DNA of 64,000 nucleotides from Bacteroidales bacterium. GTDB taxonomy: Bacteria > Bacteroidota > Bacteroidia > Bacteroidales > UBA932. The notes under the pieces were generated by a model. It worked only from the letters and a program-made list of their open reading frames with translations, searched no databases and was not told the origin of the DNA. Position numbers and translations under genes: made by a program. Position 1 is the stretch's first letter; every line of letters starts with the position of its first letter. The stretch is taken from the NCBI GenBank assembly GCA_017437125.1, contig JAFSBV010000002.1:1-64000 (forward strand). The letters run 5' to 3'. Positions 8,486-16,865 of the stretch are shown here, one piece after another.

Positions 8486-10348
8486 ATGAAGACTCCGAAT
8501 GCAGCATTTGCAGCCATCATCTGTGCTGTCTCGACTATAAGTTCATATGCCCAGCAACCGTCTGAAAGCTGGAATCCCGACAAGGGAACACATTATGTAA
8601 ACCCTGTCCTCAACGCAGACTACTCCGATCCGGACGTATGCCGTGTGGGCAACGACTTCTACATGACATCTTCGTCTTTCGCATGTTTCCCGGGACTTCA
8701 GATCCTGCATTCCACCGACCTGGTCAACTGGGAGATCATCGGAGCAGCGCTTACGGACTACCCTGGACCGGACTGGTCGGACGAACGCCCCTGGGAGACT
8801 CTGAGCCAGCAGCTTGACAAACCTTATGATGATGTTCCCGACAGTCATGCATGGAGAACAGTGCCTCAGCATGGAAACGGCGTGTGGGCTCCGGCAATAA
8901 GATATCACGAGGGAGAGTTCTACATCTATTGCGGTGATCCCGACAGAGGTATATTCATGGTAAAGACCGATGACCCTCGCGGACGCTGGGAGGATCCCGT
9001 ATGGGTAGTGAAGGCAAAAGGATATATAGACCCATGTCCGTTCTGGGATGAAGACGGCAAGGCATATCTGTCTCACGGATGCGCAGGAAGCCGTGCCGGC
9101 ATCAAGAGCGTGCTTTTCGTGGCGCCTATGTCTCCTGACGGAACACGCCTTCTCGGACCGAGCCGCATAGTCTATGACGGACATGAGACACAGCCAACGA
9201 TCGAAGGCACCAAATTCTACAAGCGTGACGGATACTATTATATATTCTCGCCGGCAGGAGGAGTGCCGACAGGCTGGCAGGTCGTTCTACGTTCTTCGAG
9301 CCCATGGGGTCCATATGAGGAAAAGGTGGTCATGGCAGAAGGCAGGTCAGGCGTGAACGGACCTCATCAGGGAGCATGGATCGACACCCCGGCAGGAGAA
9401 CATTGGTTCATGCATTTCCAGGACAAGGACGCATATGGACGAGTGGTTCATCTCCAGCCTATGGAGTGGACATCAGACGGATGGCCGGTCATCGGTCTTG
9501 ACAAGGACGGCGACGGAGTGGGAGAGCCTGTCATGAAGCACCGAAAGCCTGCATTGACATCGTCAGGAGTGTTCCAGCCGGCCGAAAGCGACGAATTCGA
9601 CAGCACGGAGCTCGGTCTTCAGTGGCAATGGCACGGGATTCCGTCTCCTTATTGGTACTATCTGAATCCGGCTGCCCGCGAGGACGGAACCAACGGAATG
9701 GGCGCACTCAGGTTATATTCCGTCGATCAGGCTGAAGGATGGAAGAATCTTGGAGACTCCCCTAACCTGCTTCTGCAGAAGACACCGGCAGACTCCTTCA
9801 CAGCTACAGCAAAAGTCCGCTTCGTACCGAATCCTCAGCTGAAGGAAAAGGGCGAATCATGCGGTCTCGTGCTTATGGGACAGGACTATGCTGCAATAAA
9901 GATGGTTGACACCAAGGACGGCATTGTGCTGCAGTACGTGGAATGCAAGAACGCATTGAAGGGGTCGGAGGAAAACGTATTATGCGAAATGCCGCTGATT
10001 TCAGAGCCACTTCCGACGCCATATTCGAATATATATATGTCCACATCAGTTCCTCCTGTCGCTCCTGTATCATATGAAATGGCAGAGGCATACCTCCGTC
10101 TGAAGGTCATGCCACGCGAACGCAAAGGTGACGTTCCCGAACTGACCGCCACATTCTGGTACAGTCCCGACGGTAAGAAATGGACTCAGCTCCAGCCTTC
10201 CGGAAACGGTTCCGGCAAGTCCGGATATGCATTCACCGCACGACCAGGCAAATGGATCGGAGCGAAATTCGGATTCTTCTGCAATCGACTGGCGTCAAAG
10301 AACGACAGCGGATGGATGGAAATTGACTGGATAAAGGTGACGAAATAG
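8486..10348 (+). CDS. GH43 family glycoside hydrolase with C-terminal beta-sandwich, secreted
   Basis: Inverting enzyme of the arabinofuranosidase/xylosidase group. Start chosen at MKTPNAAF because a signal peptide (1-22, ending SYAQ) begins there and the promoter lies between it and the upstream in-frame ATG. The GH43 five-blade propeller covers about 35-370: Asp48 in YSDPDVCRVG (general base), Asp182 in GYIDPCPFWDEDG (pKa modulator), Glu240 in PTIEGTKFYKRDGYYY (acid). From about 400 a concanavalin-like C-terminal domain follows, as in two-domain GH43 xylosidases. Total 620 residues. Transcribed alone, divergent from the SIMPL-plug-GH29 operon. The substrate (xylan or arabinan side chains) is not decidable here. 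Confidence 0.9.
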   Translation: MKTPNAAFAAIICAVSTISSYAQQPSESWNPDKGTHYVNPVLNADYSDPDVCRVGNDFYMTSSSFACFPGLQILHSTDLVNWEIIGAALTDYPGPDWSDERPWETLSQQLDKPYDDVPDSHAWRTVPQHGNGVWAPAIRYHEGEFYIYCGDPDRGIFMVKTDDPRGRWEDPVWVVKAKGYIDPCPFWDEDGKAYLSHGCAGSRAGIKSVLFVAPMSPDGTRLLGPSRIVYDGHETQPTIEGTKFYKRDGYYYIFSPAGGVPTGWQVVLRSSSPWGPYEEKVVMAEGRSGVNGPHQGAWIDTPAGEHWFMHFQDKDAYGRVVHLQPMEWTSDGWPVIGLDKDGDGVGEPVMKHRKPALTSSGVFQPAESDEFDSTELGLQWQWHGIPSPYWYYLNPAAREDGTNGMGALRLYSVDQAEGWKNLGDSPNLLLQKTPADSFTATAKVRFVPNPQLKEKGESCGLVLMGQDYAAIKMVDTKDGIVLQYVECKNALKGSEENVLCEMPLISEPLPTPYSNIYMSTSVPPVAPVSYEMAEAYLRLKVMPRERKGDVPELTATFWYSPDGKKWTQLQPSGNGSGKSGYAFTARPGKWIGAKFGFFCNRLASKNDSGWMEIDWIKVTK

Positions 10349-10420
10349 GCTTTCCGAACCACAAAACGGGGCAAAAAAAAACAGATTTTTGAAGAAAATT
10401 TAAAATTTTTATCAAAAAAG

Positions 10421-10451
10421 TTTGGAAGTTTAAAAAATCTGCGTACCTTTG
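10421..10451 (+). promoter_or_regulatory. promoter of tRNA-Gly
   Basis: TTTG (10421-10424) as -33 and TACCTTTG (10444-10451) as -7, separated by 19 bp, in an A/T-rich stretch 30 bp before the tRNA. Exact match to the Bacteroidota consensus. Confidence 0.8.
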
Positions 10452-10480
10452 CAATCCCAAACGAAAAGAATGGGTCAAAC

Positions 10481-10556
10481 GCGGAAATAGCTCAGTTGGT
10501 AGAGCATAACCTTGCCAAGGTTAGGGTCGCGAGTTCGAGTCTCGTTTTCCGCTCCA
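10481..10556 (+). tRNA. tRNA-Gly (anticodon GCC)
   Basis: Seven-base acceptor stem GCGGAAA pairs with TTTCCGC, followed by discriminator T and encoded CCA (10554-10556). The D arm (GCTCAGTTGGTAGAGC), the anticodon arm AACCTTGCCAAGGTT with GCC at 10514-10516, and the T arm with GTTCGAGTC are all intact. It reads GGC and GGU glycine codons. A strong terminator follows at once. Confidence 0.97.
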
Positions 10557-10560
10557 AAAC

Positions 10561-10585
10561 AGGTCATCTTCGGATGACCTTTGTT
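10561..10585 (+). terminator. terminator after tRNA-Gly
   Basis: Perfect 8-bp stem AGGTCATC/GATGACCT closed by a TTCG tetraloop, followed by TTGTT, 4 nt after the CCA end. Confidence 0.8.
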
Positions 10586-10683
10586 ATGAGAAATAACCAG
10601 ACGTGGTACAATTATATGCAGGTCGTCCTTTACTAAGGTCGGCTTTTTTCTTTTATACCACACCAAGAAGGATGTCTGATAAC

Positions 10684-10759
10684 GGAATTCCCCCCTGATG
10701 CAACGAAAGAAGCACTTCCTTTCTTATCCGCTTCTCAAACTGCATCAGGGGGGAATTCC
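10684..10759. repeat. long intergenic palindrome
   Basis: Arms GGAATTCCCCCCTGATGCA (10684-10702) and TGCATCAGGGGGGAATTCC (10741-10759) pair perfectly over 19 bp around a 38-nt loop. It lies just beyond the GH20 stop codon, so it may end that transcript, but there is no T-tract on either side. The stem is far longer than a normal terminator. Confidence 0.8.
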
Positions 10760-10780
10760 CGTCTATAGATCAGTTATCTG

Positions 10781-12841
10781 TTACTTCCTTTTGCGATAAT
10801 CTATCTGCATTTCTTCGTAATATGGCATTTCATGCGATACGACAGTGCTGTAATATCTGTCAAGATCCGACATGAATGCAGGGTCGTCGGCCTTCGTAGT
10901 GCCTTCCCATGAAGGGCTGGCGTTCCATGCTCTTTCGAATATTCCGCAGACCTTCGGGAATATGTAGCTGGTGACATGGTCGAAGTTCCTTATGGTCTCG
11001 GTCCAGAGCTGTGCCTGAACTCCGACAATGTTTTCCTTTGCTTTCAGAGGGGTCTTTCCTTCCGGAAGGTCAGCAATATCACGCATCTGCCCCCTGTCGT
11101 CCCATCTTACCGAACGATATACGTCATAAGGCAGGAGTGAGAAGCTGCGGCGCTCGTCCACAAAACCGCCCCATGAGAGTCCGCGCTCGGTCTTGTCCGG
11201 CGTATATGCAAAGTCCACATATGTATTGGTCATGTTCGAAAGGATGGCCGGAACACCGTCGTTTGCATATTTATAAGGATATTCCTCCTGTCCTGAACCG
11301 GTGTGCCAGAAATTGATGGAATAAAGGTTCTTCTTGAGTCTTTCATAAACATGATCCTCGAGATCCATCACAAGTTCCTGCCAGCCGGCAAGCTTCACGC
11401 CTCTCGCTTCGGCAATATCAAGTACGTTCTCGATATAATATGACTTCATGAGCTCGATATTGTCCCATCCCCTCTCCTTCATTATCTTCTGGCATGAAGG
11501 CGAACCGATCCATGCTCCATGAGGCACTTCATCTCCTCCTACATGGATTGCAGGAAGAGGAACACCAGCTTCCTTGTGATATGCTATCAGCTCATCAAAC
11601 ACGACCTCGATGAACCTGTATGTAGAAGGAAGTGCCACATTGAGGGCATTGTCCCTGTAATACTGTATGGAGAGATATACCGACTCGTCCTCAGGCTCGC
11701 TGAGAAGATACGAATCGTCTCCTGTACGCCTTGCATACGCCTCCATCGACTTGATGGCAGCTCTTGAATGGCCCGGAGTATCGAATTCCGGAATGACCTG
11801 TATGCGGCGCTCCCAGGCATATTTCAATATCTCTATATAATCCTCCTTGGTCAGATAGCCGTTGGCTGTCGAAGTCATGTCGTACGGATTGACACGGCCG
11901 TTATATGAAGGCATAAGATATTCTGTCTCAACATATTCACCCCTCTCATTCCTCTCAGGAAAAGCATGATGCGCTCCGTATGTGGTGAGGTCCGGGAACT
12001 TATCTATCTCAAGTCTCCAGCCCTCGTCATCTCCGAAATGGAGGTGGAAGATGCTGACCTTGTAATGTGCAAGAAGGTCTATGAGCTTAAGGATATTGTC
12101 CTTTGAGGTGAAGTTTCTTGAGATGTCGAGCATCAGACCGCGATATGCGAGATCCGGCCAGTCTTCGATCACCATGTTCGGAAGTTCGTTTCCGCCAGCA
12201 TTGCGTCTGAGGTTGTCGAGAGTGACCTCGGCATAGAATGCTCCGTCCTCGTCTGCAGCCTCCACCTTGCACTCTCCGTCAATGGTGATTCTGTACCATC
12301 CCGGTCTTTCAGAGCTGACATAAGTTACCTGAGGCATCGCATTCACAACAGTCACTCCCTCAGACGGCTCCACCTTCTTGAGAGAAGGAATCATATCCCA
12401 TATATTTGTTTCCACCTGATTATAAGGGAAATCCGGGATCCTTTCCGCAGGAAGGAACACATATTCCGCATCCAGTTCGATGACCTTTCCGTCATGCTCC
12501 AAAGAGAAGCCCTCAGGAGCCCAGCTGTGACGCTGGAGCGGGCTGTCGGTATAACGGACAACGAGGTCTTTGCCTTCATGCTCATACGGAGTCATGGCGT
12601 ACCAGCATCCATGATGCAATGCGATCTCGCCCTCGGTTCCCTCAACGGTTCCGGCAGATATGTGGTTAGATGAAAGCCATATCTTCCAGTCTGTGCCTTC
12701 AGGGGCATTCACAACGGTAAGAGTATGGACAGCCTTGCCTGTAGCGGGATCAGTTTCACCCTCAGTCCAGATCACACGAGCATCTTCGGCACATCCGGCC
12801 AGAAACAGCAAGCCGGTAAGAACAAACAGTATCTTTTTCAT
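10781..12841 (-). CDS. beta-N-acetylhexosaminidase, GH20, lipoprotein
   Basis: Retaining exo-enzyme that uses substrate-assisted catalysis to release terminal GlcNAc or GalNAc. The start was taken at MKKILFVLTG, which gives a lipoprotein signal with lipobox LAGC and Cys17; an upstream ATG in the same frame would bury it. N-terminal beta domain about 30-225 (GH20b-like), catalytic barrel from GLMLDISRNFTSKDNI (235-250) through the H-F-G-D-D-E-G-W strand (268-275) to the catalytic pair Asp437-Glu438 in HVGGDEVPHGAW. 686 residues. Ordinary length. Monocistronic between the palindrome and pheS. Probably on the surface or periplasmic side of the outer membrane, acting on host or fungal-type glycans. 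Confidence 0.93.
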   Translation of the reverse strand: MKKILFVLTGLLFLAGCAEDARVIWTEGETDPATGKAVHTLTVVNAPEGTDWKIWLSSNHISAGTVEGTEGEIALHHGCWYAMTPYEHEGKDLVVRYTDSPLQRHSWAPEGFSLEHDGKVIELDAEYVFLPAERIPDFPYNQVETNIWDMIPSLKKVEPSEGVTVVNAMPQVTYVSSERPGWYRITIDGECKVEAADEDGAFYAEVTLDNLRRNAGGNELPNMVIEDWPDLAYRGLMLDISRNFTSKDNILKLIDLLAHYKVSIFHLHFGDDEGWRLEIDKFPDLTTYGAHHAFPERNERGEYVETEYLMPSYNGRVNPYDMTSTANGYLTKEDYIEILKYAWERRIQVIPEFDTPGHSRAAIKSMEAYARRTGDDSYLLSEPEDESVYLSIQYYRDNALNVALPSTYRFIEVVFDELIAYHKEAGVPLPAIHVGGDEVPHGAWIGSPSCQKIMKERGWDNIELMKSYYIENVLDIAEARGVKLAGWQELVMDLEDHVYERLKKNLYSINFWHTGSGQEEYPYKYANDGVPAILSNMTNTYVDFAYTPDKTERGLSWGGFVDERRSFSLLPYDVYRSVRWDDRGQMRDIADLPEGKTPLKAKENIVGVQAQLWTETIRNFDHVTSYIFPKVCGIFERAWNASPSWEGTTKADDPAFMSDLDRYYSTVVSHEMPYYEEMQIDYRKRK

Positions 12842-12895
12842 AGTCACGTATTTATACAATGCAGGCACAGAGTATCCCCTGTGCCTGTATGAATG

Positions 12896-13921
12896 TTAAA
12901 GTGATGTTTCGAATTCCTTCAGGAAGCGGAGGTCGTTCTCGAAGTAGTTGCGGAGGTCGCGTACCTGCCACTTGAGCATCGCGATTCGCTCGACACCCAT
13001 ACCGAAAGCGAAGCCGCTGTACTTCTTGCTGTCAATTCCCGAAGCCTCAAGGACGTTAGGGTCAACCATTCCGCAGCCCATGATCTCGAGCCAGCCTGTT
13101 CCCTTGCAGACGTTGCAGCCCTTTCCGCCGCAGATGTTGCAGCTCACGTCTATCTCAGCAGACGGTTCTGTGAACGGGAAGTATGACGGACGCATACGGA
13201 TCTGGGTCTGCGCTCCGAACATTTCACGTGCGAAGAGGAGGATAGCCTGCTTCATGTCCGCGAATGTCACGTTCTCGTCGATGTAGAGTCCCTCGACCTG
13301 ATGGAAGATGCAGTGCGCACGTGCAGAGATGGCCTCGTTACGGAACACTCGTCCAGGGCATACGATTCGGATAGGAAGAGGCATCTTCTCCATTGCGCGC
13401 ACCTGTACCGATGATGTGTGGGTACGGAGGAGGACCGGATTGTCGCTGTCGCTGATGAAGAATGTGTCCTGCATTTCGCGGGCAGGGTGCTCTGGAGGGA
13501 AGTTCAAAGCCTCGAATACATGCCAGTCGTCTTCCACCTCAGGACCTTCGGCAACATCATAACCGAATTTGCGGAATATGCTTACGATCTCTTCTCTTGC
13601 TATGGACACCGGATGACGCGATCCGAGCTGTACCGGATCACCAGGCATTGTATAGTCAAATGACGGAGCGCCTGTCGCAGGAGACTCTGCAGCGGCTTCC
13701 TTAAGCTCTTCTATCTTTGCAGCAGCTGTATTCTTGAGTACATTCAGCTTCTGTCCGAATTCTCTCTTGAGTTCCGGTGCCACTGTCCTGAATTCTTCAA
13801 ACAGGGCTGTGATCTCACCTTTCTTTCCAAGAAGACGCACACGCGCTTCCTCGATTTCCTGTTCTGTCTTGCATGACAGAGCAGCAACTTCGGCCATCAG
13901 GGCCTCGATTCTTTCTTTCAT
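12896..13921 (-). CDS. pheS: phenylalanine-tRNA ligase alpha subunit
   Basis: Catalytic subunit of the (alpha-beta)2 enzyme that charges tRNA-Phe. 341 residues, typical length. N-terminal coiled coil (1-85), then GSRHPVSIAREEIVSIF, motif 2 in CPGRVFRNEAISARAHCIFHQVEG, the Cys-rich CNICGGKGCNVCKGTGW insert seen in many bacterial PheS, and motif 3 with GFAFGMGVERIAML. pheT is not adjacent, as is usual in Bacteroidota. It is preceded by an unusual leader with two tandem hairpins (13941-14021). Confidence 0.97.
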   Translation of the reverse strand: MKERIEALMAEVAALSCKTEQEIEEARVRLLGKKGEITALFEEFRTVAPELKREFGQKLNVLKNTAAAKIEELKEAAAESPATGAPSFDYTMPGDPVQLGSRHPVSIAREEIVSIFRKFGYDVAEGPEVEDDWHVFEALNFPPEHPAREMQDTFFISDSDNPVLLRTHTSSVQVRAMEKMPLPIRIVCPGRVFRNEAISARAHCIFHQVEGLYIDENVTFADMKQAILLFAREMFGAQTQIRMRPSYFPFTEPSAEIDVSCNICGGKGCNVCKGTGWLEIMGCGMVDPNVLEASGIDSKKYSGFAFGMGVERIAMLKWQVRDLRNYFENDLRFLKEFETSL

Positions 13922-13940
13922 ATATCGTTATTTACTTTAT

Positions 13941-14021
13941 CATCCGTAATTCGGGGCTTTTTACGGACAAAGGCCCCTGTTTTTACACCTTCATCCGTAA
14001 AATGAGCTTTTTTACGGACAA
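13941..14021 (-). promoter_or_regulatory. pheS leader with two tandem hairpins and an alternative stem
   Basis: On the minus strand the leader holds two copies, 51 bp apart, of GTCCGTAAAA...TTACGGATGA: stems CCGTAAAA/TTTTACGG (13995-14002 with 14010-14017) and CCGTAA/TTACGG (13944-13949 with 13961-13966). Between them GGGGC and GCCCC (13973-13977 and 13953-13957) can pair instead, which would break the pheS-proximal hairpin. This mutually exclusive pairing looks like an attenuator or ligand-sensing leader. No T-box core was recognised. Confidence 0.55.
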
Positions 14022-14026
14022 GATTG

Positions 14027-14034
14027 CAAAGATA
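14027..14034 (-). promoter_or_regulatory. -7 element of pheS
   Basis: TATCTTTG on the minus strand, exact TAnnTTTG match, placing the start near 14020, at the edge of the first leader hairpin. It directly abuts the stop codon of the nitroreductase gene. Confidence 0.65.
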
Positions 14035-14035
14035 A

Positions 14036-14527
14036 CTATTTTTCAGTCGATTCTTCTACCGGATATCCGATAGCGATGACGCAATATGGGCGGATGCCCT
14101 CCTTCAGTCCGAGAAGTCCGCGTACATAATCCTCCGCCTTCGCCCCGTCAGGCTCTGCCTTGAGACGCGGACGGCCGTTGCAATGTACCCAGCAGCTCAC
14201 AAGATCCATCGCAGTGACTGCAAGCTGTACGAATGTGGCTGAAATGGCGCAATTGTCAACCCAGAGATCTGTCTTGGTGTCATCTCCAAGCACGACAATG
14301 GCAGCCTGCGCTCCGGAAAGGAGGCCTGAACCATAATCACGCATAAGTGCAAGAGCATCAAGGGTATCCCTGTCCTCTACAATCATGAATGCAGAACTGT
14401 GGCTGTTCCTCGAAGAAGGTGCAGTCTCAGCGACTCTTACAATTGCATCAAGAATCTCTCTTTCCACAGGCTTGTCAGAATATTTCCTGACACTGTGTCT
14501 TTTCTCTATTACTTCCAAAAAATCCAT
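14036..14527 (-). CDS. nitroreductase family flavoprotein
   Basis: Small FMN-dependent NAD(P)H oxidoreductase of the nitroreductase superfamily; physiological substrate unknown. Start set at MDFLEVIEKRHSVRKYSDKPV, the standard family N-terminus; an in-frame ATG 186 bp upstream would translate part of the preceding gene in the wrong frame. 163 residues, with RHSVRKY and ETAPSSRNSHSSAFMIVED for FMN binding, and IRPYCVIAIGYPVEE at the end. It follows the small secreted protein by 34 bp and is probably in one transcript with it. Confidence 0.9.
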   Translation of the reverse strand: MDFLEVIEKRHSVRKYSDKPVEREILDAIVRVAETAPSSRNSHSSAFMIVEDRDTLDALALMRDYGSGLLSGAQAAIVVLGDDTKTDLWVDNCAISATFVQLAVTAMDLVSCWVHCNGRPRLKAEPDGAKAEDYVRGLLGLKEGIRPYCVIAIGYPVEESTEK

Positions 14528-14561
14528 TTCTCTTGTTTTAAGTCCCTCGACGGGATGAAGT

Positions 14562-14966
14562 TTATCTGCCTCCGGCTTTCTGCTTACGCTTGTCGCGGGC
14601 CTTCTGCGCCTTTGCCGCACCGCTCTTCTGATATGCAGTCCACTGCTTGTCATTGAATATCGTCCTGTATGTGGAATCGATATGTTCGAGCCATTTGTCC
14701 TGGACTGTGACATACATCGAGCTGTTTGAAACCTTCGAGGCTCTGAGCTTCTCTATTTCACTCATCATTGCAGGAAGGTCGTGCTTCAAGGTCGAATCGA
14801 CATAGAAAAGCTGCCAGTCTTCCAGCTCAAGTATCCTCTGGAGTCTGTCAGCCTCCAATTCAGCCTGCTCATAAACATCCGGTTTCTCCGGCTGCTGCTG
14901 TGCAGAAACCTTCAGACAGGCAAAAAGCAACAGGAAAGCGACCGCTGCATATGCTTTCAATTTCAT
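14562..14966 (-). CDS. small secreted protein of unknown function
   Basis: 134 residues with a signal peptide (1-22, ending VSAQ), then a mostly helical acidic body (QAELEADRLQRILELEDWQ, YVDSTLKHD) and a very basic Lys/Arg/Ala-rich tail (KSGAAKAQKARDKRKQKAG). Similar short proteins occur in Bacteroidota beside nitroreductase genes, but no function is known to me. Probably periplasmic and able to bind an anionic partner through the tail (inference). Confidence 0.75.
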   Translation of the reverse strand: MKLKAYAAVAFLLLFACLKVSAQQQPEKPDVYEQAELEADRLQRILELEDWQLFYVDSTLKHDLPAMMSEIEKLRASKVSNSSMYVTVQDKWLEHIDSTYRTIFNDKQWTAYQKSGAAKAQKARDKRKQKAGGR

Positions 14967-14984
14967 ATCTATCGAAAAATTTTA

Positions 14985-14992
14985 TAGTTTTG
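14985..14992 (+). promoter_or_regulatory. -7 element of the C69 peptidase operon
   Basis: TAGTTTTG matches TAnnTTTG. It lies 75 bp before the ATG at 15068 and would serve the C69 peptidase and the GH43 gene behind it. Confidence 0.55.
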
Positions 14993-15067
14993 CATTGATA
15001 TGCGTCAGAAAGATGCCGGCGCATGAAAAATCGAGACAAAAATAATTAATAATAACCAAAGTACAAA

Positions 15068-16828
15068 ATGAGAAGATTTACAACAGCCATCATCCTTTTC
15101 GCGGCGGCAGCGTTCCTTGCCGGCGTTGACAGCGACGCCTGCACAAACGTCCTCGTGACAAAGGGAGCCAGCACCGACGGATCGAACATGATCTCGTATG
15201 CTGCGGATTCGCACCAGCTTTACGGAGAACTCTATTATGCCCCTGCAGGCATCTGGAACGCAGGTGACATGCGTCAGATAAACGAATGGGACACCGGAAA
15301 GTATCTTGGAATGATCCCTCAGGCGGCAAGGACATATCAGAGAGTGGGCAACATGAACGAGCATCAGCTCATCATCGCCGAAACCACATACGGAGGACGT
15401 CCCGAGCTTGAAGACCCTAAGGGAATCATGGACTATGGTTCTCTCATCTATGTCGCTCTCGAAAGGGCAAAGACCGCACGTGAGGCAATCAAGGTGATCG
15501 TTGACCTTGCAAACACTTACGGATATTACTCAAGCGGAGAGTCATTCTCGATCGCAGACACAGAGGAAGTATGGGTAATGGACCTTATCGGAAAAGGTGC
15601 TGACAACAAGGGTATCGTATGGGTGGCAAGACGTGTTCCGGACGGATACATCTGCGCACATGCAAACCAGGCCCGCATCAGCACATTCCCGCTCAATGAC
15701 CCTGAGAACTGTCTTTATGCACCTGACGTGATCACTTTCGCACGCGAGAAGGGCTATTTCAGCGGCAAGGACGAAGAGTTCAGCTTCTGCGATGCATACG
15801 CACCGCTCGACTTCAGCGGCATGAGAGGCTGCGAGGCACGTGCATGGTCTGCATTCAACATTCTCTGCGACGGAAAGTTCACATTCGAGGATGAAAACGG
15901 AAACGTTGTCACCAAGGACGCATATGACTATATCGATTACGCTATGGGATGGGACAAGAGCAAGAGATTCCCTCTCTTCGTAAAGCCTTCACGCAAGATC
16001 AGCGTAAAGAACGTGGCTGACGTGATGCGCGACCATTATGAAGGAACCCCTATGGACATGACAGCAGACATCGGAGCTGGCGGAAACGCCCTTCCATACC
16101 GCTGGAGACCTATGGGATTCGAATATGAAGGAAAGGAATATGTCAACGAAAGAGCAATCGCGACACAGCAGACAGGCTTCTGGTTCGTAGGTCAGTCACG
16201 CGGATGGCTTCCTGACGAGATCGGAGGAGTAAACTGGTTCGGATGCGACGATGCAGCGACATCATACCTCACTCCTATCTATACATGCACCACAGAGGTT
16301 CCTGAAAGCTTCCGTGTAGGCAACGGAAACATGATCACCTATTCTCCGACATCGGCTTTCTGGATGACGAATCGCGTGGCGAACGCATGCTACAAGGCAT
16401 ATGACATCATGTTCCCTACAATCGACGCCGAGATCGACGCATGGGAGACATCGATGGCAGAGGCTGTTGCAAAGGCTGACGAAGAAGCTCTCAAGCTCTA
16501 CAACGCCGCTCAGGAAAAGCCTAAGAAGAAGATCCGCAGGAATGACAAGGCACGCAAGACCGTCGATCCATATGCTGACGTACGCAGCTATCTTACAGCA
16601 TTCTCCGTTGACAATGCACAGAAGATATTCGACAAGTGGGTGGCTCTCGAGCAGCTCCTTCTCGTGAAGTTCATCGACGGTAACGTGAAGGCTCAGAACG
16701 AGGACGGCAGCTTCGTGACAAACGAGCACACCGACTGCATACCTGCCAAGATCACCCAGCCGGGCTACACCGACAAATGGAAGGAGATCGTAGCCAAGGA
16801 TCACGGCAAGACTATCGAAGTAAGATAG
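15068..16828 (+). CDS. dipeptidase, peptidase family C69
   Basis: N-terminal-nucleophile hydrolase cleaving dipeptides. After signal-peptide removal the mature chain would start at or near Cys25 (SDACTNVLVTKGASTDGS), the catalytic N-terminal Cys of the family. EHQLIIAETTYGGRPELEDPKG and GYYSSGESFSIADTEEVWVMD are typical C69 stretches. 586 residues, normal for the Bacteroidota members. A Lys-rich segment (EKPKKKIRRNDKARK, about 479-493) is a local insertion. Followed after 37 bp by a GH43 gene in the same direction. Probably periplasmic peptide scavenging. Confidence 0.9.
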   Translation: MRRFTTAIILFAAAAFLAGVDSDACTNVLVTKGASTDGSNMISYAADSHQLYGELYYAPAGIWNAGDMRQINEWDTGKYLGMIPQAARTYQRVGNMNEHQLIIAETTYGGRPELEDPKGIMDYGSLIYVALERAKTAREAIKVIVDLANTYGYYSSGESFSIADTEEVWVMDLIGKGADNKGIVWVARRVPDGYICAHANQARISTFPLNDPENCLYAPDVITFAREKGYFSGKDEEFSFCDAYAPLDFSGMRGCEARAWSAFNILCDGKFTFEDENGNVVTKDAYDYIDYAMGWDKSKRFPLFVKPSRKISVKNVADVMRDHYEGTPMDMTADIGAGGNALPYRWRPMGFEYEGKEYVNERAIATQQTGFWFVGQSRGWLPDEIGGVNWFGCDDAATSYLTPIYTCTTEVPESFRVGNGNMITYSPTSAFWMTNRVANACYKAYDIMFPTIDAEIDAWETSMAEAVAKADEEALKLYNAAQEKPKKKIRRNDKARKTVDPYADVRSYLTAFSVDNAQKIFDKWVALEQLLLVKFIDGNVKAQNEDGSFVTNEHTDCIPAKITQPGYTDKWKEIVAKDHGKTIEVR

Positions 16829-16865
16829 ACTCACAGATAAATAACCGCATAAAACACTGGAACGT

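Noticed and set aside
10481-10760. tRNA-Gly as attachment site of an integrated element
   Set aside because: No integrase gene, no second copy of the tRNA 3' end, and the following genes are ordinary.
14528-14713. 62 extra N-terminal residues for the nitroreductase
   Set aside because: They overlap the upstream secreted-protein gene in another frame and are not seen in the family.
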